DNA of 64,000 nt from UBA11889 sp046582115 (GTDB lineage: Bacteria > Pseudomonadota > Gammaproteobacteria > Pseudomonadales > Azotimanducaceae): contig JAYGFA010000050.1 in NCBI GenBank assembly GCA_046582115.1, forward strand, positions 20,114 through 84,113, read 5' to 3'. The position numbers and the translations under genes are program-made. Positions within the stretch are counted from its first letter, which is position 1. The number at the start of each line of letters is the position of its first letter. Under the pieces are notes generated by a model, which saw nothing but the letters and a program-made list of their open reading frames with translations, searched no databases and was not told the DNA's origin. This document shows, in pieces, positions 1-8,786 of the stretch.

Positions 1-73
1 CGGGAAATCCGGTGAATACCAATATGATGAAGGCGAAAAACATCGCCAATGCCAGTATTTCGTTAGCGGGCAT
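1..73 (-). CDS. dctM: TRAP transporter large permease DctM (5' end only)
   Basis: Only the first 24 codons lie in the window; the gene runs off the left edge. The peptide begins MPANEILALAMFFAFIILVF, a hydrophobic first helix as in the 12-TM DctM subunit of tripartite (TRAP) dicarboxylate-type transporters. Its ATG overlaps the last 11 bases of the upstream dctQ gene, which indicates translational coupling. The assignment rests mainly on position, directly after dctP and dctQ. Confidence 0.75.
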   Translation of the reverse strand, partial: MPANEILALAMFFAFIILVFTGFP

Positions 74-590
74 GGAAGAAGAGAAATGACCAAAGTCGGG
101 TCAGTCGTGCGAAGGCGGCCAGCGCAAGGAACAAAAAACCAAGGACCAGTACTAACTTAATCAGCCATCGGAGTTCGAGTCCGCCTGGTGATTGCGAGAC
201 TTCGTTGGTTTGATAACTGTCAATGACGAACGGGATCCCGTAGATCAACATGAGCGCCGTGAAAGGTAGGACGAAAAGCATGATGCCGTAGAGGTCAATC
301 CAAGCTTTGAGTTCGGGCGAGAAACGTTCGTGGAGCACGTCGACCCGAATATGTGCATCGGCTTGAAACGCGTAGCTCAGGCCGAACATGAATCCGGTCG
401 AATACAAATGCCACTGAATTTCCTCGAGTTCGATCCTGCCTTCGCTAAAGACGTAGCGAAGTAAGACGTTGAGCACAATGACGAAGATCAGTCCGACCCA
501 GATCCACGACAGTCCGTTGCCCAGGAGCTGCAGGAAGGGGTCGATCCAGCGCGAGAAAGCGGTCGTGGGAAGTTGGGTCTCCGGAGTCAA
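63..590 (-). CDS. dctQ: TRAP transporter small permease DctQ
   Basis: 175 aa, four hydrophobic segments (roughly residues 28-48, 63-81, 101-122 and 143-163), as in the four-helix DctQ subunit. DctQ forms the inner-membrane complex with DctM and receives substrate from the periplasmic DctP protein; transport is driven by a sodium gradient. The start is TTG, with no untranslated base between it and the dctP stop, so it is probably coupled to dctP translation. The motif GxSYAFQADAHIRVDVLHER in the second helix and following loop is characteristic of the family. Confidence 0.88.
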   Translation of the reverse strand: MTPETQLPTTAFSRWIDPFLQLLGNGLSWIWVGLIFVIVLNVLLRYVFSEGRIELEEIQWHLYSTGFMFGLSYAFQADAHIRVDVLHERFSPELKAWIDLYGIMLFVLPFTALMLIYGIPFVIDSYQTNEVSQSPGGLELRWLIKLVLVLGFLFLALAAFARLTRLWSFLFFHAR

Positions 591-1694
591 CTAAAAATCC
601 CGCGGAAGATAAGCGAGTCGTTTCCACCGGGCATAGATTTTGCGGAAATTCTGTTGCGACGCTCGAATTGTTCGGAAATCCTCGTCATTGCTAGCTTCTT
701 CCGCCATCACTTCGTCCGTCACACGATTTAGTTCGCGTAATATCGGAATCGGTAGCCGTATCGCTTCCACGCCCTTGGCGGGAAATCCGGCTAGCACTGG
801 TCCCTGGAGAGCCTCCGCCCGAGCCAAATTGCGTGTTACCCCAGCGGTACAAGCCGTATCGAATAAACGCTGCTGGGCCGAATTGAGCGAGGACCATTGT
901 TCTGCATTGACAACCAAATGGGCGGAGGTATAGGTCTGATGCCATCCGGGGTAGTAGTTCAGTTTGGCAATTCGATCGAACCCCAACGATTCATCAACGT
1001 TTGGCAACGAAAATTCGGTTGCGTCGATGGCGCCCCTTTCAAGCGCTTGAAAAATTTCACCACCCGGCAACATTGTTACCGAGGCCCCTAGGCGTTCGAT
1101 GACCTTACCACCGAGCCCGGCAAACCGAATTTTAAGGCCCTGAAGGTCGCTGAGTGTCTCGATCGGTTTGCGGAACCAGCCGGCGGTTTCGGGTCCAATG
1201 AGTCCGCACAAAATAGGATGAACGCCATAGCGGGCGTACAAAGCTTCGGTGAGCTCACGACCGTCGGCTTCGTACCACCACGCAGAAAATTCCCAGGGCT
1301 CCATACCGAACGGTACGGCGCCAATGAGGGCAGACGCTGGAATTTTTCCTTGGTCGTAGCCGATCCAGGTATAACCTGCTTGTACCTTACCTTCGCGCAC
1401 TGCATCGACGATATTGAACGCGGGCACCAGTTCACCCGGCTCATAAATAACCAGTTCGATTGCACCGTTTGTGGCGATCAACAACGTTTCAGCAACAAAT
1501 ACGACGTTGTCGCCAAGCGCTTTTAAATTCGTATTAAACGCCACCGGAACCCGCCACCGCAGTCGGGGCACACCTTGACCGGAGACGCTTTGCTTGATAC
1601 TGGGTTGGTTCCCAGGAGGCCGGAGCGCGAGTGTCGCGAGCATGCCGACAACGAGTGCAATCACTATCGCGATGGATGCAGCACGGTTGCTCAC
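591..1694 (-). CDS. dctP: TRAP transporter substrate-binding protein (DctP/TakP-like)
   Basis: 367 aa. An N-terminal signal segment (IAIVIALVVGMLATLAL, residues 9-25) precedes a periplasmic binding protein fold. The block around residues 170-240 (IETLSDLQGLKIRF, GLGGKVIERLGA, LPGGEIFQALERGAIDATE) closely resembles the TakP group, which binds 2-oxo acids; the exact substrate cannot be read from sequence. First gene of dctPQM. The divergent spacer to the plus-strand MFS gene (177 bp) must hold both promoters. Confidence 0.88.
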   Translation of the reverse strand: MSNRAASIAIVIALVVGMLATLALRPPGNQPSIKQSVSGQGVPRLRWRVPVAFNTNLKALGDNVVFVAETLLIATNGAIELVIYEPGELVPAFNIVDAVREGKVQAGYTWIGYDQGKIPASALIGAVPFGMEPWEFSAWWYEADGRELTEALYARYGVHPILCGLIGPETAGWFRKPIETLSDLQGLKIRFAGLGGKVIERLGASVTMLPGGEIFQALERGAIDATEFSLPNVDESLGFDRIAKLNYYPGWHQTYTSAHLVVNAEQWSSLNSAQQRLFDTACTAGVTRNLARAEALQGPVLAGFPAKGVEAIRLPIPILRELNRVTDEVMAEEASNDEDFRTIRASQQNFRKIYARWKRLAYLPRDF

Positions 1695-1871
1695 GTCACG
1701 CCCTCCAAGTGCAAAGAAGTCGATTGTCTAAACTTGGACTTGATTTGTCATTGTTTCGGTCAAGTTAGCTTTGACGGCGGGTGTGATTCGAGTTATGAAC
1801 CCATCGTCCGGCATCTTTTACAGCGAACTCGGGACGCGGATGGAAGGTTTGGGCTGTAGTGGAGTAAAGCA
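1695..1871. promoter_or_regulatory. Divergent spacer with a possible operator
   Basis: 177 bp between the divergent dctP and MFS genes. It contains an inverted repeat GTCAA-N7-TTGAC at 1759-1775 that could be a regulator site, but no regulator gene is adjacent. No convincing -35/-10 pair was found by eye. Confidence 0.25.
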
Positions 1872-3332
1872 ATGACGAGCGTGAAACTTTGGACAAAACC
1901 CGTATTTTGGTGTTACGGGTCAGCGGCGACCGCGTTTGGCATCAAGAACAACGCGTTTAGTTATCTGCTGCTCATTTACTGTACGCAGGTCCTTGGTATT
2001 CCGGGATTTAAAGCGTCCATTGCATTGGCCATCGCAATGATCTGGGACGCTGTGTCCGACTTGTTGTTGGGGCATTGGTCCGACAAAACCAGTTCACGGT
2101 TGGGTCGTCGCCATCCGTTCATGTACGCCGCGCTATTGGTGCTGCCGATCAGTTTTTATCTCCTCTTCGATCCGGCCATCGAACTCAATGAAGGCAACGC
2201 GTTCACCTATGTCTTGGTGATGGCGCTACTTATCCGTACCGGAACTACGTTGTTTGAAATGCCGTCGACGGCGTTGCTGCCGGATCTGGAGAAAGACTAT
2301 GACCGACGCAATCAGTGGCTGTCGCTCCGCTACTTTTTTGGTTGGTATGGCGGCAACGGTATCCATATCGTCAATATGATGTTTTGGGCCGGCGCGTATG
2401 GTTTTGCGGTACAACGTGGATACACGATTTACGCGACCGCCGGTGCGCTATTGATCTTCCTCTCAATCGTTGTCTCAAGCCTTGGAACTCAGCGAGAAGC
2501 ATCTGCGCTGCCACGGCCGGCGGACACGTTCAAGCTTGGGGATATCGCGTCCGAAGTTGGACAAATGTTTGAATCCCTCTCGAACCCAAACTTCAAAGCG
2601 TTGTTCTTGTACGGCCTGACGGTGGGCATTGCCGCTGGTTTGGGTATGGCTTTGTATTTGTATAACACCACCTATTTCTTTGCTTTCAGCGGGACGCAAA
2701 TCGCTGTCACGGGCTTGTGGGTGCTCGTGGCGCCGGTGTGTGCCATCTTTGCAGCTCCGTTTTTTGGCGCTCGCTTTGGCAAGAAAAGGGCCGCAATCTA
2801 CGCGATTCTATTGAACATCGCACTATATCCCGTTCCATACATCCTGGTGCTTACTGGCGCGTGGCCGGAGCTTGGCAGCTGGCTAAGCCTCTACATCTAC
2901 TCAATCTTCATTGTCGTTGAGGTTTTTTGTGGAATTATCGGGGGCGTCCTGCTCGATTCGATGATGGCGGATGTGGTTGAAGATAGCGAAGTGGTCACCG
3001 AACGCCGGTCGGAAGGTCTGTTTTTCGCGGCCAGAGGATTTGCTGGCAAGGCCATTTCTGCAGGCGGTATCGTTGGGGCCGGCGTCATTGTTTCGGTGGT
3101 TGGCCTCGATGCGATTACGAGCGTTGAACAAGTCACGTACGACGTACGAGTCAACATTGCCATCTTGTTCTTACCGCTTTATTGCTTATTAAACGTTGGT
3201 GCTCTTTACTTCGTATCGCGATATCGAATTGATCGGGACGACCACGGCAATAATCTCGATAAACTGGCTGAGCGGCATGCTGTGCACCGTTACGGCGCGG
3301 ACCGGGATATAGCGCCGACTAAGACGGCGTGA
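1872..3332 (+). CDS. MFS transporter, glycoside-pentoside-hexuronide (MelB-like) type
   Basis: 486 aa with about twelve hydrophobic segments. The stretch at residues 57-76 (DAVSDLLLGHWSDKTSSRLG) followed by RRHPF is the loop 2-3 signature of GPH cation symporters related to MelB, which couple uptake of sugars or sugar conjugates to H+ or Na+. An ATG start follows GGAG at a short distance. No sugar-degrading genes lie next to it, so the substrate is unknown; a role in organic acid or xenobiotic uptake is possible. Confidence 0.85.
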   Translation: MTSVKLWTKPVFWCYGSAATAFGIKNNAFSYLLLIYCTQVLGIPGFKASIALAIAMIWDAVSDLLLGHWSDKTSSRLGRRHPFMYAALLVLPISFYLLFDPAIELNEGNAFTYVLVMALLIRTGTTLFEMPSTALLPDLEKDYDRRNQWLSLRYFFGWYGGNGIHIVNMMFWAGAYGFAVQRGYTIYATAGALLIFLSIVVSSLGTQREASALPRPADTFKLGDIASEVGQMFESLSNPNFKALFLYGLTVGIAAGLGMALYLYNTTYFFAFSGTQIAVTGLWVLVAPVCAIFAAPFFGARFGKKRAAIYAILLNIALYPVPYILVLTGAWPELGSWLSLYIYSIFIVVEVFCGIIGGVLLDSMMADVVEDSEVVTERRSEGLFFAARGFAGKAISAGGIVGAGVIVSVVGLDAITSVEQVTYDVRVNIAILFLPLYCLLNVGALYFVSRYRIDRDDHGNNLDKLAERHAVHRYGADRDIAPTKTA

Positions 3333-3390
3333 TGCGTGTGGGTCATGGTTGCTCTTGGTTTAATGGCGGGGCGGACTTTTCGGAGGGTAT

Positions 3391-4887
3391 GTGCTCACCC
3401 TAATTAACGTCTTGGCGCAATTGTTCGTTTTCCTCGTGGGTTTGGGGATCCTGGTCATCGCCGTCGTCTATGTTTTAGACCGCGTGCAAAAGAAGCATGC
3501 GATTCGGCGCAATTTTCCGGTGATCGGACGTTTCAGGTATTTGTTTGAACACTTAGGGGAGTTTTTTCGACAGTATTTTTTTGCGCTCGACCGCGAGGAA
3601 ATGCCGTTTAATCGGGCTGAACGCTCTTGGGTGTACAGGGCGGCGAAAGGCGAGAACAATATTGTTGCCTTTGGCTCGACACGGGATTTACGCCCGGTGG
3701 GCACGGTTATTTTCGTCAATTGTGCGTTTCCAACCCTAAAGAAAGATGCGGTCGATACCACCGAGGTAACGCTCGGGCCCTCCGCGGACACTCCCTACAC
3801 GACCCAATCGGTCTTCCACATTTCCGGAATGAGTTACGGCGCGATCTCCAAACCGGCCGTGCTGGCGCTGTCGAATGGGGCTAGTCAAGCTGGAATTTGG
3901 ATGAATACGGGAGAAGGCGGACTTGCGCCACAGCATTTGGAAGGTGGTGCCGACCTGGTGTTTCAGATTGGCACCGCCAATTATGGGGTCAGAGATGCCG
4001 CGGGAAATCTGTCGGACGAACGGCTCGCGGCGGTCGCCGCACACGATCAGGTACGCATGTTCGAAATCAAGCTCTCCCAGGGCGCAAAGCCCGGGAAGGG
4101 CGGAATCTTGCCTGCTAAGAAAGTAACCGAAGAAATCGCGAATATCCGGCTCATTGCTCCGGGGAAAGATTCGATTAGCCCGAACCGCCATCGCGAGGTT
4201 AATTCGGAGGTAGATCTCCTGGACTTTATCGACCGCGTTAGACGGGTCACAGGTAAGCCCACTGGTTTTAAAGCCGTGGTGGGTAATTACGATTGGATGG
4301 AGACGTTGTGCAACGAAATTAAAACCCGAGGTGTCGAAAGTGCGCCTGATTTCATCACCGTCGATAGTGCAGACGGTGGCACGGGCGCCGCCCCCATGAG
4401 TTTGATCGATTACATGGGTTTGCCGATCAAGGAAAGTCTTCCTGGCGTCGTCGACCTACTCAATCGGCACGGCTTGAAAGACCGAATCAAAGTTATCGCC
4501 AGTGGCAAGTTAATTACCCCAGCAGAAGTCGCATGGGCCATCTGCGTTGGAGCGGACTTCGTGGTTTGTGCCCGCGGATTTATGTTTGCGCTTGGTTGCA
4601 TCCAGGCCCTTCGGTGTCACAAAAACACCTGTCCCACCGGGGTAACTACGCACGACCCATCATTACAGCGGGGACTTGATCCAACGGATAAAGCCGGTCG
4701 AGTGAGCGAGTATGCCCAGGGCATTCGGAAGGAAGTTGGCGTCATCGCGCATTCGTGCGGTGTGACGGAGCCTCGCGAATTGCAGCGTGCGCATTGCCGA
4801 GTGGTGCAAGAAGATGGTGGCTCGATTGCCCTTGATCAGTTGTTCCCCGATGAAGTTCGGGTCGATGAGACATCCGCAATCGAATGA
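3391..4887 (+). CDS. Membrane-anchored FMN-binding glutamate synthase family protein
   Basis: 498 aa. A hydrophobic N-terminal helix (residues 6-28) anchors a domain equivalent to the FMN-containing synthase barrel of glutamate synthase (residues ~95-470). The cysteine cluster CxxxxxCHKNTCPTG near residues 405-420 matches the 3Fe-4S ligands of that domain, and HISGMSYGAISKPA and EGGLAPQH are family blocks. It lacks the glutaminase domain of GltB, so it is not a complete glutamate synthase; the physiological reaction of these stand-alone proteins is not established. GTG start with GGAGGG four bases upstream. Confidence 0.88.
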   Translation: MLTLINVLAQLFVFLVGLGILVIAVVYVLDRVQKKHAIRRNFPVIGRFRYLFEHLGEFFRQYFFALDREEMPFNRAERSWVYRAAKGENNIVAFGSTRDLRPVGTVIFVNCAFPTLKKDAVDTTEVTLGPSADTPYTTQSVFHISGMSYGAISKPAVLALSNGASQAGIWMNTGEGGLAPQHLEGGADLVFQIGTANYGVRDAAGNLSDERLAAVAAHDQVRMFEIKLSQGAKPGKGGILPAKKVTEEIANIRLIAPGKDSISPNRHREVNSEVDLLDFIDRVRRVTGKPTGFKAVVGNYDWMETLCNEIKTRGVESAPDFITVDSADGGTGAAPMSLIDYMGLPIKESLPGVVDLLNRHGLKDRIKVIASGKLITPAEVAWAICVGADFVVCARGFMFALGCIQALRCHKNTCPTGVTTHDPSLQRGLDPTDKAGRVSEYAQGIRKEVGVIAHSCGVTEPRELQRAHCRVVQEDGGSIALDQLFPDEVRVDETSAIE

Positions 4888-4952
4888 CATCACCGCTTCG
4901 ATTAGACGTATAAAAGCGATATGTTCGACGGTGTATGTGGGAGGAGTTCACT

Positions 4953-6029
4953 GTGATCCCAAAAGGACCTGAGGATTTCGATATTGCCTGGTTTAACGAC
5001 GTGTTGGAGCTTGGAGGTGCCGAAGTTATTGGAGCCAAAGTCGAATACTTGACAACCCCCGGCCAGACCGCCGATGTCGCGAGTGTCGATCTAACTTACC
5101 GAGGCGATACGGATTTACCCAACCGGATGATTGCGAAGTTCACGGCCAAGGCCGAGGCCACCCGAGGTGTTGCTGTCGCGTTTGACCTGTATCGCCGTGA
5201 AGCGAAGTTTTACGCCGAATTTGGGGATGGTGGTATGCCGGTACCCGCGTGTTACTACAGTTCGGCGAGTACCGATGGGCAGGAAGTCGTGTTGTTGTTA
5301 GAGGACCTCTCTGCTGGCGTATCGCCGAGCTGGGCGTCGACGCTTGATCAAGTTGAAACTGCGCTTCGTGCCGCTGGACCATTTCACGCGCGTTGGTGGA
5401 ACAATCCGGAACTTTTGGATAAAGCGTTTCTTGTGGGGCGAAGCGACCCGATTTTTTTCAACACCACCGCGAGTAATGCGAAAGCGTCTTTGCCACTCGC
5501 GTTGGACAACGCCATGACGCCTCTGTGCGAAGATATACTGCGGCACTGGCTCGATCGCGTGCCTCAATTCCTGGATTGGGTCGATTCTCGGCCGTACGCG
5601 TTGGTGCATGGCGATTTTCATCCCAAACAAATGTTTTTCCCGACCGAGCAGGGTGACGGTCGCTTCGCGGTGATTGACTGGCAATTTCCTATGGTGGCAC
5701 CGGGCCCATGGGACGTCGCTCGGATTCTGTTGGCTGGGCTTTCAACCGACGTACGTCAGGAGAACGAGGTGCGGCTTATGGAGAACTACCTCGACGATCT
5801 ACGTGACGGCGGCGTCGGAGAATATGGAATCGATGAGTTAAGGCAAGACGCGTTAACAGGCCACCTGATCTCCCTTGCCATTCATACCATTGCGTGCGCG
5901 ACAGAAATTGATTGCTTCAAGACGGAAATCACCGATCTCGGCCTCGATTGGAGGGAAATTTTGTTCGGTCGCCTCGACGCAATTTTTGCTGAGGCAAATC
6001 CGATGGACCATCTCCCTTATATGCGATGA
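4953..6029 (+). CDS. EcKL/APH-like small-molecule phosphotransferase
   Basis: 358 aa from the preferred GTG start at 4953, which has GGGAGGAG six bases upstream; an ATG at 4935 in frame is possible but has no ribosome site. The protein-kinase-like fold is shown by the Brenner motif LVHGDFHPKQ (around residue 222) and the metal motif VIDWQF. IDWQ is typical of ecdysteroid-kinase-like and ACAD10-like phosphotransferases rather than aminoglycoside kinases. The usual metal-binding Asn of HGDxxxxN is Gln here. Substrate unknown. Confidence 0.75.
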   Translation: MIPKGPEDFDIAWFNDVLELGGAEVIGAKVEYLTTPGQTADVASVDLTYRGDTDLPNRMIAKFTAKAEATRGVAVAFDLYRREAKFYAEFGDGGMPVPACYYSSASTDGQEVVLLLEDLSAGVSPSWASTLDQVETALRAAGPFHARWWNNPELLDKAFLVGRSDPIFFNTTASNAKASLPLALDNAMTPLCEDILRHWLDRVPQFLDWVDSRPYALVHGDFHPKQMFFPTEQGDGRFAVIDWQFPMVAPGPWDVARILLAGLSTDVRQENEVRLMENYLDDLRDGGVGEYGIDELRQDALTGHLISLAIHTIACATEIDCFKTEITDLGLDWREILFGRLDAIFAEANPMDHLPYMR

Positions 6030-6055
6030 CGTCTACTCGACGTTTATTGTTTGAC

Positions 6056-6613
6056 CTATTTCGCGACGTGTGGGAATCGGTAAGTTGCCATTTGATTGAT
6101 TAACTGATCGGGTTGGGAAGCGACGAGGACACTCTTACGGTGTTCTTCACGAATCATCCCTTCTTGTGCGGCGTGATCTAAGAATGCGAACAGTTCGTTA
6201 AAATAACCAGCGGTGTTGAGTAAACCTGTTGGTCGCTCCTGAATGTGCAGCTGATTCCATGTAATTGCCTCGAATATTTCCTCGAGGGTTCCAAAGCCCC
6301 CGGGTAGCGCAATGTAACCGTCGCTCAAATCGGCGAATCGACGTTTACGATCATGCATCGTATCGACAATTTCTAGGCTCGTTAGACTCTCATGCCCGAC
6401 AATGTCGCCTAAGTCGCGGGTGATAATGCCAATAACTTCGCCACCCGCTGCAAGAACTGCATCGGCTACGGCTCCCATGAGCCCAACACGGGCACCCCCG
6501 TAGACGAGTCCGATGTCTCTCTTCGCGAGTTCAGTACCAAGGGAATTTGCGGCTCGCCGGTAGGCGGGGTTTTTGCCTTCGCTGGAACCACAGTTGACGC
6601 AGATTCGCTTCAC
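6056..6613 (-). CDS. LOG family protein (TIGR00730 Rossmann fold, nucleoside 5'-monophosphate phosphoribohydrolase)
   Basis: 185 aa from GTG at 6613. Members of this family cleave the base from (cytokinin) nucleoside 5'-monophosphates. The signatures are present: CVNCGSSEG at the N-terminus, YGGARVGLMG, MHDRKRR and PGGFGTLEE (nucleotide and catalytic motif). A longer frame reaching to 6700 exists but it would run into the upstream CoA-transferase gene; the GTG is one base past that gene's stop, so coupled translation is likely. Confidence 0.88.
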   Translation of the reverse strand: MKRICVNCGSSEGKNPAYRRAANSLGTELAKRDIGLVYGGARVGLMGAVADAVLAAGGEVIGIITRDLGDIVGHESLTSLEIVDTMHDRKRRFADLSDGYIALPGGFGTLEEIFEAITWNQLHIQERPTGLLNTAGYFNELFAFLDHAAQEGMIREEHRKSVLVASQPDQLINQMATYRFPHVAK

Positions 6614-6614
6614 G

Positions 6615-7787
6615 CTAAACGACTTCGTTAAGACGTAACTGCTCAATTTCGCGATCGCTGTAGCCGATAGCACCGAGCACCTCATCGGTGTGCTCCCCAA
6701 GCTCTGGCGTTGCTGAACGGATACGAAACGGTGCTTCGGAGAGTTTTACGGGCTGGGCAACCAGGCATATATCGCCGAGCTCAGGATGGCGAACCGGGGA
6801 CGCCATCTGCAAGTGTTTCACCTGAGGATCGTTGAAGACCTCGTTGATCGAGTAAATATACCCCGCCGGTACGCCGGCATCGTTAAAGGCCTTGATCCAC
6901 GCTTCGCTGGATCGGCCAACTGTAATCGCCTCGATTTCTGCGTTCATAGCGTCGCGATTTTTTGACCGGGCTCCAGGCGAACGAAAACGTTCGTCAGTTA
7001 ACCAGTCGGGGCGTTGCATGACCTCACAGAACCGCTCGTAAATGGCGGCCCCCGTCGCCGCGATGTTGATGTGACCATCGGCGGTAACGAAGACGCCCGT
7101 TGGGATTGCTGTGGGGTGATTGTTGCCTGCCTGTGGTGCGACTTCACCGTCCAACAGCCAGCGCTCCGCTTGAAAATCGAGCATCGCGATCTGTGCCTCA
7201 AGCAGCGAAGACTGCACCCATTGCCCAGTACCGGTATGTTGCCGACCGATGAGAGCGGTGAGAATTCCGAGGGCGGTATATAGCCCGGCGGACAGATCTG
7301 CGACGGGAATGCCTGCGCGGACGGGGCCTTGCCCCGGTAGGCCCGTAATCGACATCAGACCACCCATGCCCTGCGCGACTTGATCGAAACCCGGCAGATG
7401 TCCGTACGGACCATCCTGACCGAAACCCGAGATGCTTGCGTAAACGACACGCGGATTGACTGCCTTCACTTTCTCGTAATCGATGCCCAACCGGTATTTG
7501 ACGTCCGGTCGATAATTTTCGACGACCACGTCGGCGTCGTGGACCAATTTGAAAAAAATTTCCCGGCCTTGATCGGATTTGAGGTTCAGGGAGAGGCTGC
7601 GTTTGTTACGGTGAAGGTTTTGGAAATCGGGGCCATGACGGGCGCCTCCCAGTGTTCCACCCACATCGCCGGGTTGTTCGATTTTGATTACGTCAGCGCC
7701 CCAGTCAGCCAACTGCCTGACAGCGGTTGGCCCGGCCCGAACCCTGGTTAAATCCAAGACCATTATATGTGCCAATGGAAGTGTCAT
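6615..7787 (-). CDS. CaiB/BaiF family CoA-transferase
   Basis: 390 aa, normal length for class III CoA-transferases, which move CoA between acids through a covalent aspartyl-CoA intermediate. N-terminal VLDLTRVRAGPTAVRQLADWGADVIKIEQP is split by no insert; the likely nucleophile is the Asp in GIPVADLSAG. The ATG at 7787 lies eight bases after GGGGG; an ATG at 7793 is too close to it. Divergent from the cox operon with a 68-bp spacer, so expression may be co-regulated with it, but the acyl substrate is unknown. Confidence 0.9.
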   Translation of the reverse strand: MTLPLAHIMVLDLTRVRAGPTAVRQLADWGADVIKIEQPGDVGGTLGGARHGPDFQNLHRNKRSLSLNLKSDQGREIFFKLVHDADVVVENYRPDVKYRLGIDYEKVKAVNPRVVYASISGFGQDGPYGHLPGFDQVAQGMGGLMSITGLPGQGPVRAGIPVADLSAGLYTALGILTALIGRQHTGTGQWVQSSLLEAQIAMLDFQAERWLLDGEVAPQAGNNHPTAIPTGVFVTADGHINIAATGAAIYERFCEVMQRPDWLTDERFRSPGARSKNRDAMNAEIEAITVGRSSEAWIKAFNDAGVPAGYIYSINEVFNDPQVKHLQMASPVRHPELGDICLVAQPVKLSEAPFRIRSATPELGEHTDEVLGAIGYSDREIEQLRLNEVV

Positions 7788-7855
7788 ACCCATTTCCCCC
7801 TTTGGAGGATTATGCGAGAGTAGTTGATCGTTTCGTAGGCTTCGGGGGAAGGACC

Positions 7856-8302
7856 TTGAAACAGTCCGGCCAGTACCGGATTCCGGCTGCACGGACCGCT
7901 GTGTGGGATGCACTCAATGATGCCGACGTCTTGGCGGCATGTATTGAAGGTTGTGAGTCCGTAACCAAGCTGTCGGATCATCGGTTTGACGCGAACATCA
8001 CCGCGAAACTGGGGCCGGTAAAAACAAAGTTCCAGGCCACCATTGAGGTGTCGGATCGAAATCCACCAGAAAGCTACTCTCTTGAAGTCAGCGTGAAGGG
8101 AGGTATACAGGGTTTCGGTAAGGGACGTGCGGAAGTCGAGCTGGCCGAAGATCAAGATGCGACGCTCTTATCGTATCGAGTTGAAGGCAATGTAGGCGGG
8201 AAACTCGCGCAAATAGGGTCACGGCTTGTTACCACCGCCGGTCGCAAGATGGCGGACGGTTTTTTTTCGAAGTTCAGCGAACGCTGGGCGGACACAGATT
8301 AG
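7856..8302 (+). CDS. coxG: CoxG-like SRPBCC family protein
   Basis: 148 aa from a TTG start at 7856 preceded by GGGGGAAGGA; the reading frame is open further upstream but the length and the opening LKQSGQYRIPAARTAVWDAL fit CoxG starting here. CoxG proteins have an SRPBCC lipid-binding-type fold and assist CO dehydrogenase, reportedly by linking the complex or its chaperone to the membrane. First gene of the coxG-S-L-M operon; coxS begins 13 bases downstream. Confidence 0.85.
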   Translation: MKQSGQYRIPAARTAVWDALNDADVLAACIEGCESVTKLSDHRFDANITAKLGPVKTKFQATIEVSDRNPPESYSLEVSVKGGIQGFGKGRAEVELAEDQDATLLSYRVEGNVGGKLAQIGSRLVTTAGRKMADGFFSKFSERWADTD

Positions 8303-8315
8303 GCAGGAGAACGAC

Positions 8316-8774
8316 GTGGAAATCTCTTTAACAGTCAATGGAACAGAGACCACGGCCGATGTGCCAGACAATAGCTTGCTCGTTGAGATCATACGCGAGC
8401 GTTTGAACCTTACGGGAACACATGTCGGTTGCGATACCAGCCAATGCGGTGCCTGCATCATCCACATGAACGGACGTTCGGTGAAATCGTGTACGGTGCT
8501 GGCAGGCCAGGCAGACGGTGCGGATATCACGACCATTGAAGGCATCGGGACCGTCGACGCGCTGCATCCAATGCAGGAAGCATTCCGCGAACACCATGCG
8601 TTGCAGTGCGGATTTTGTACGCCGGGCATGATCATGAGTGCGATCGACCTCGTCGAAAAAGGTAAACGCTTGGATGAACGGTCCGTCCGCGAAGGCCTCG
8701 AAGGTAATCTGTGTCGATGCACGGGATACCACAACATCGTCAAAGCCGTACTTGACGCTCAAGAGAAGATGTAA
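8316..8774 (+). CDS. coxS: CO dehydrogenase-type small subunit, two [2Fe-2S] clusters
   Basis: 152 aa from GTG at 8316 with AGGAGA five bases upstream. The plant-type ferredoxin domain holds ligands CDTSQCGAC and the second domain holds CGFCTPGM and CRCTGY, the standard set for the iron-sulfur subunit of molybdenum hydroxylases. It passes electrons from the molybdenum site in CoxL to FAD in CoxM. The gene order S-L-M is that of form II (putative) CO dehydrogenases; form I operons are M-S-L. Confidence 0.93.
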   Translation: MEISLTVNGTETTADVPDNSLLVEIIRERLNLTGTHVGCDTSQCGACIIHMNGRSVKSCTVLAGQADGADITTIEGIGTVDALHPMQEAFREHHALQCGFCTPGMIMSAIDLVEKGKRLDERSVREGLEGNLCRCTGYHNIVKAVLDAQEKM

Positions 8775-8786
8775 GGAGCACGACAG

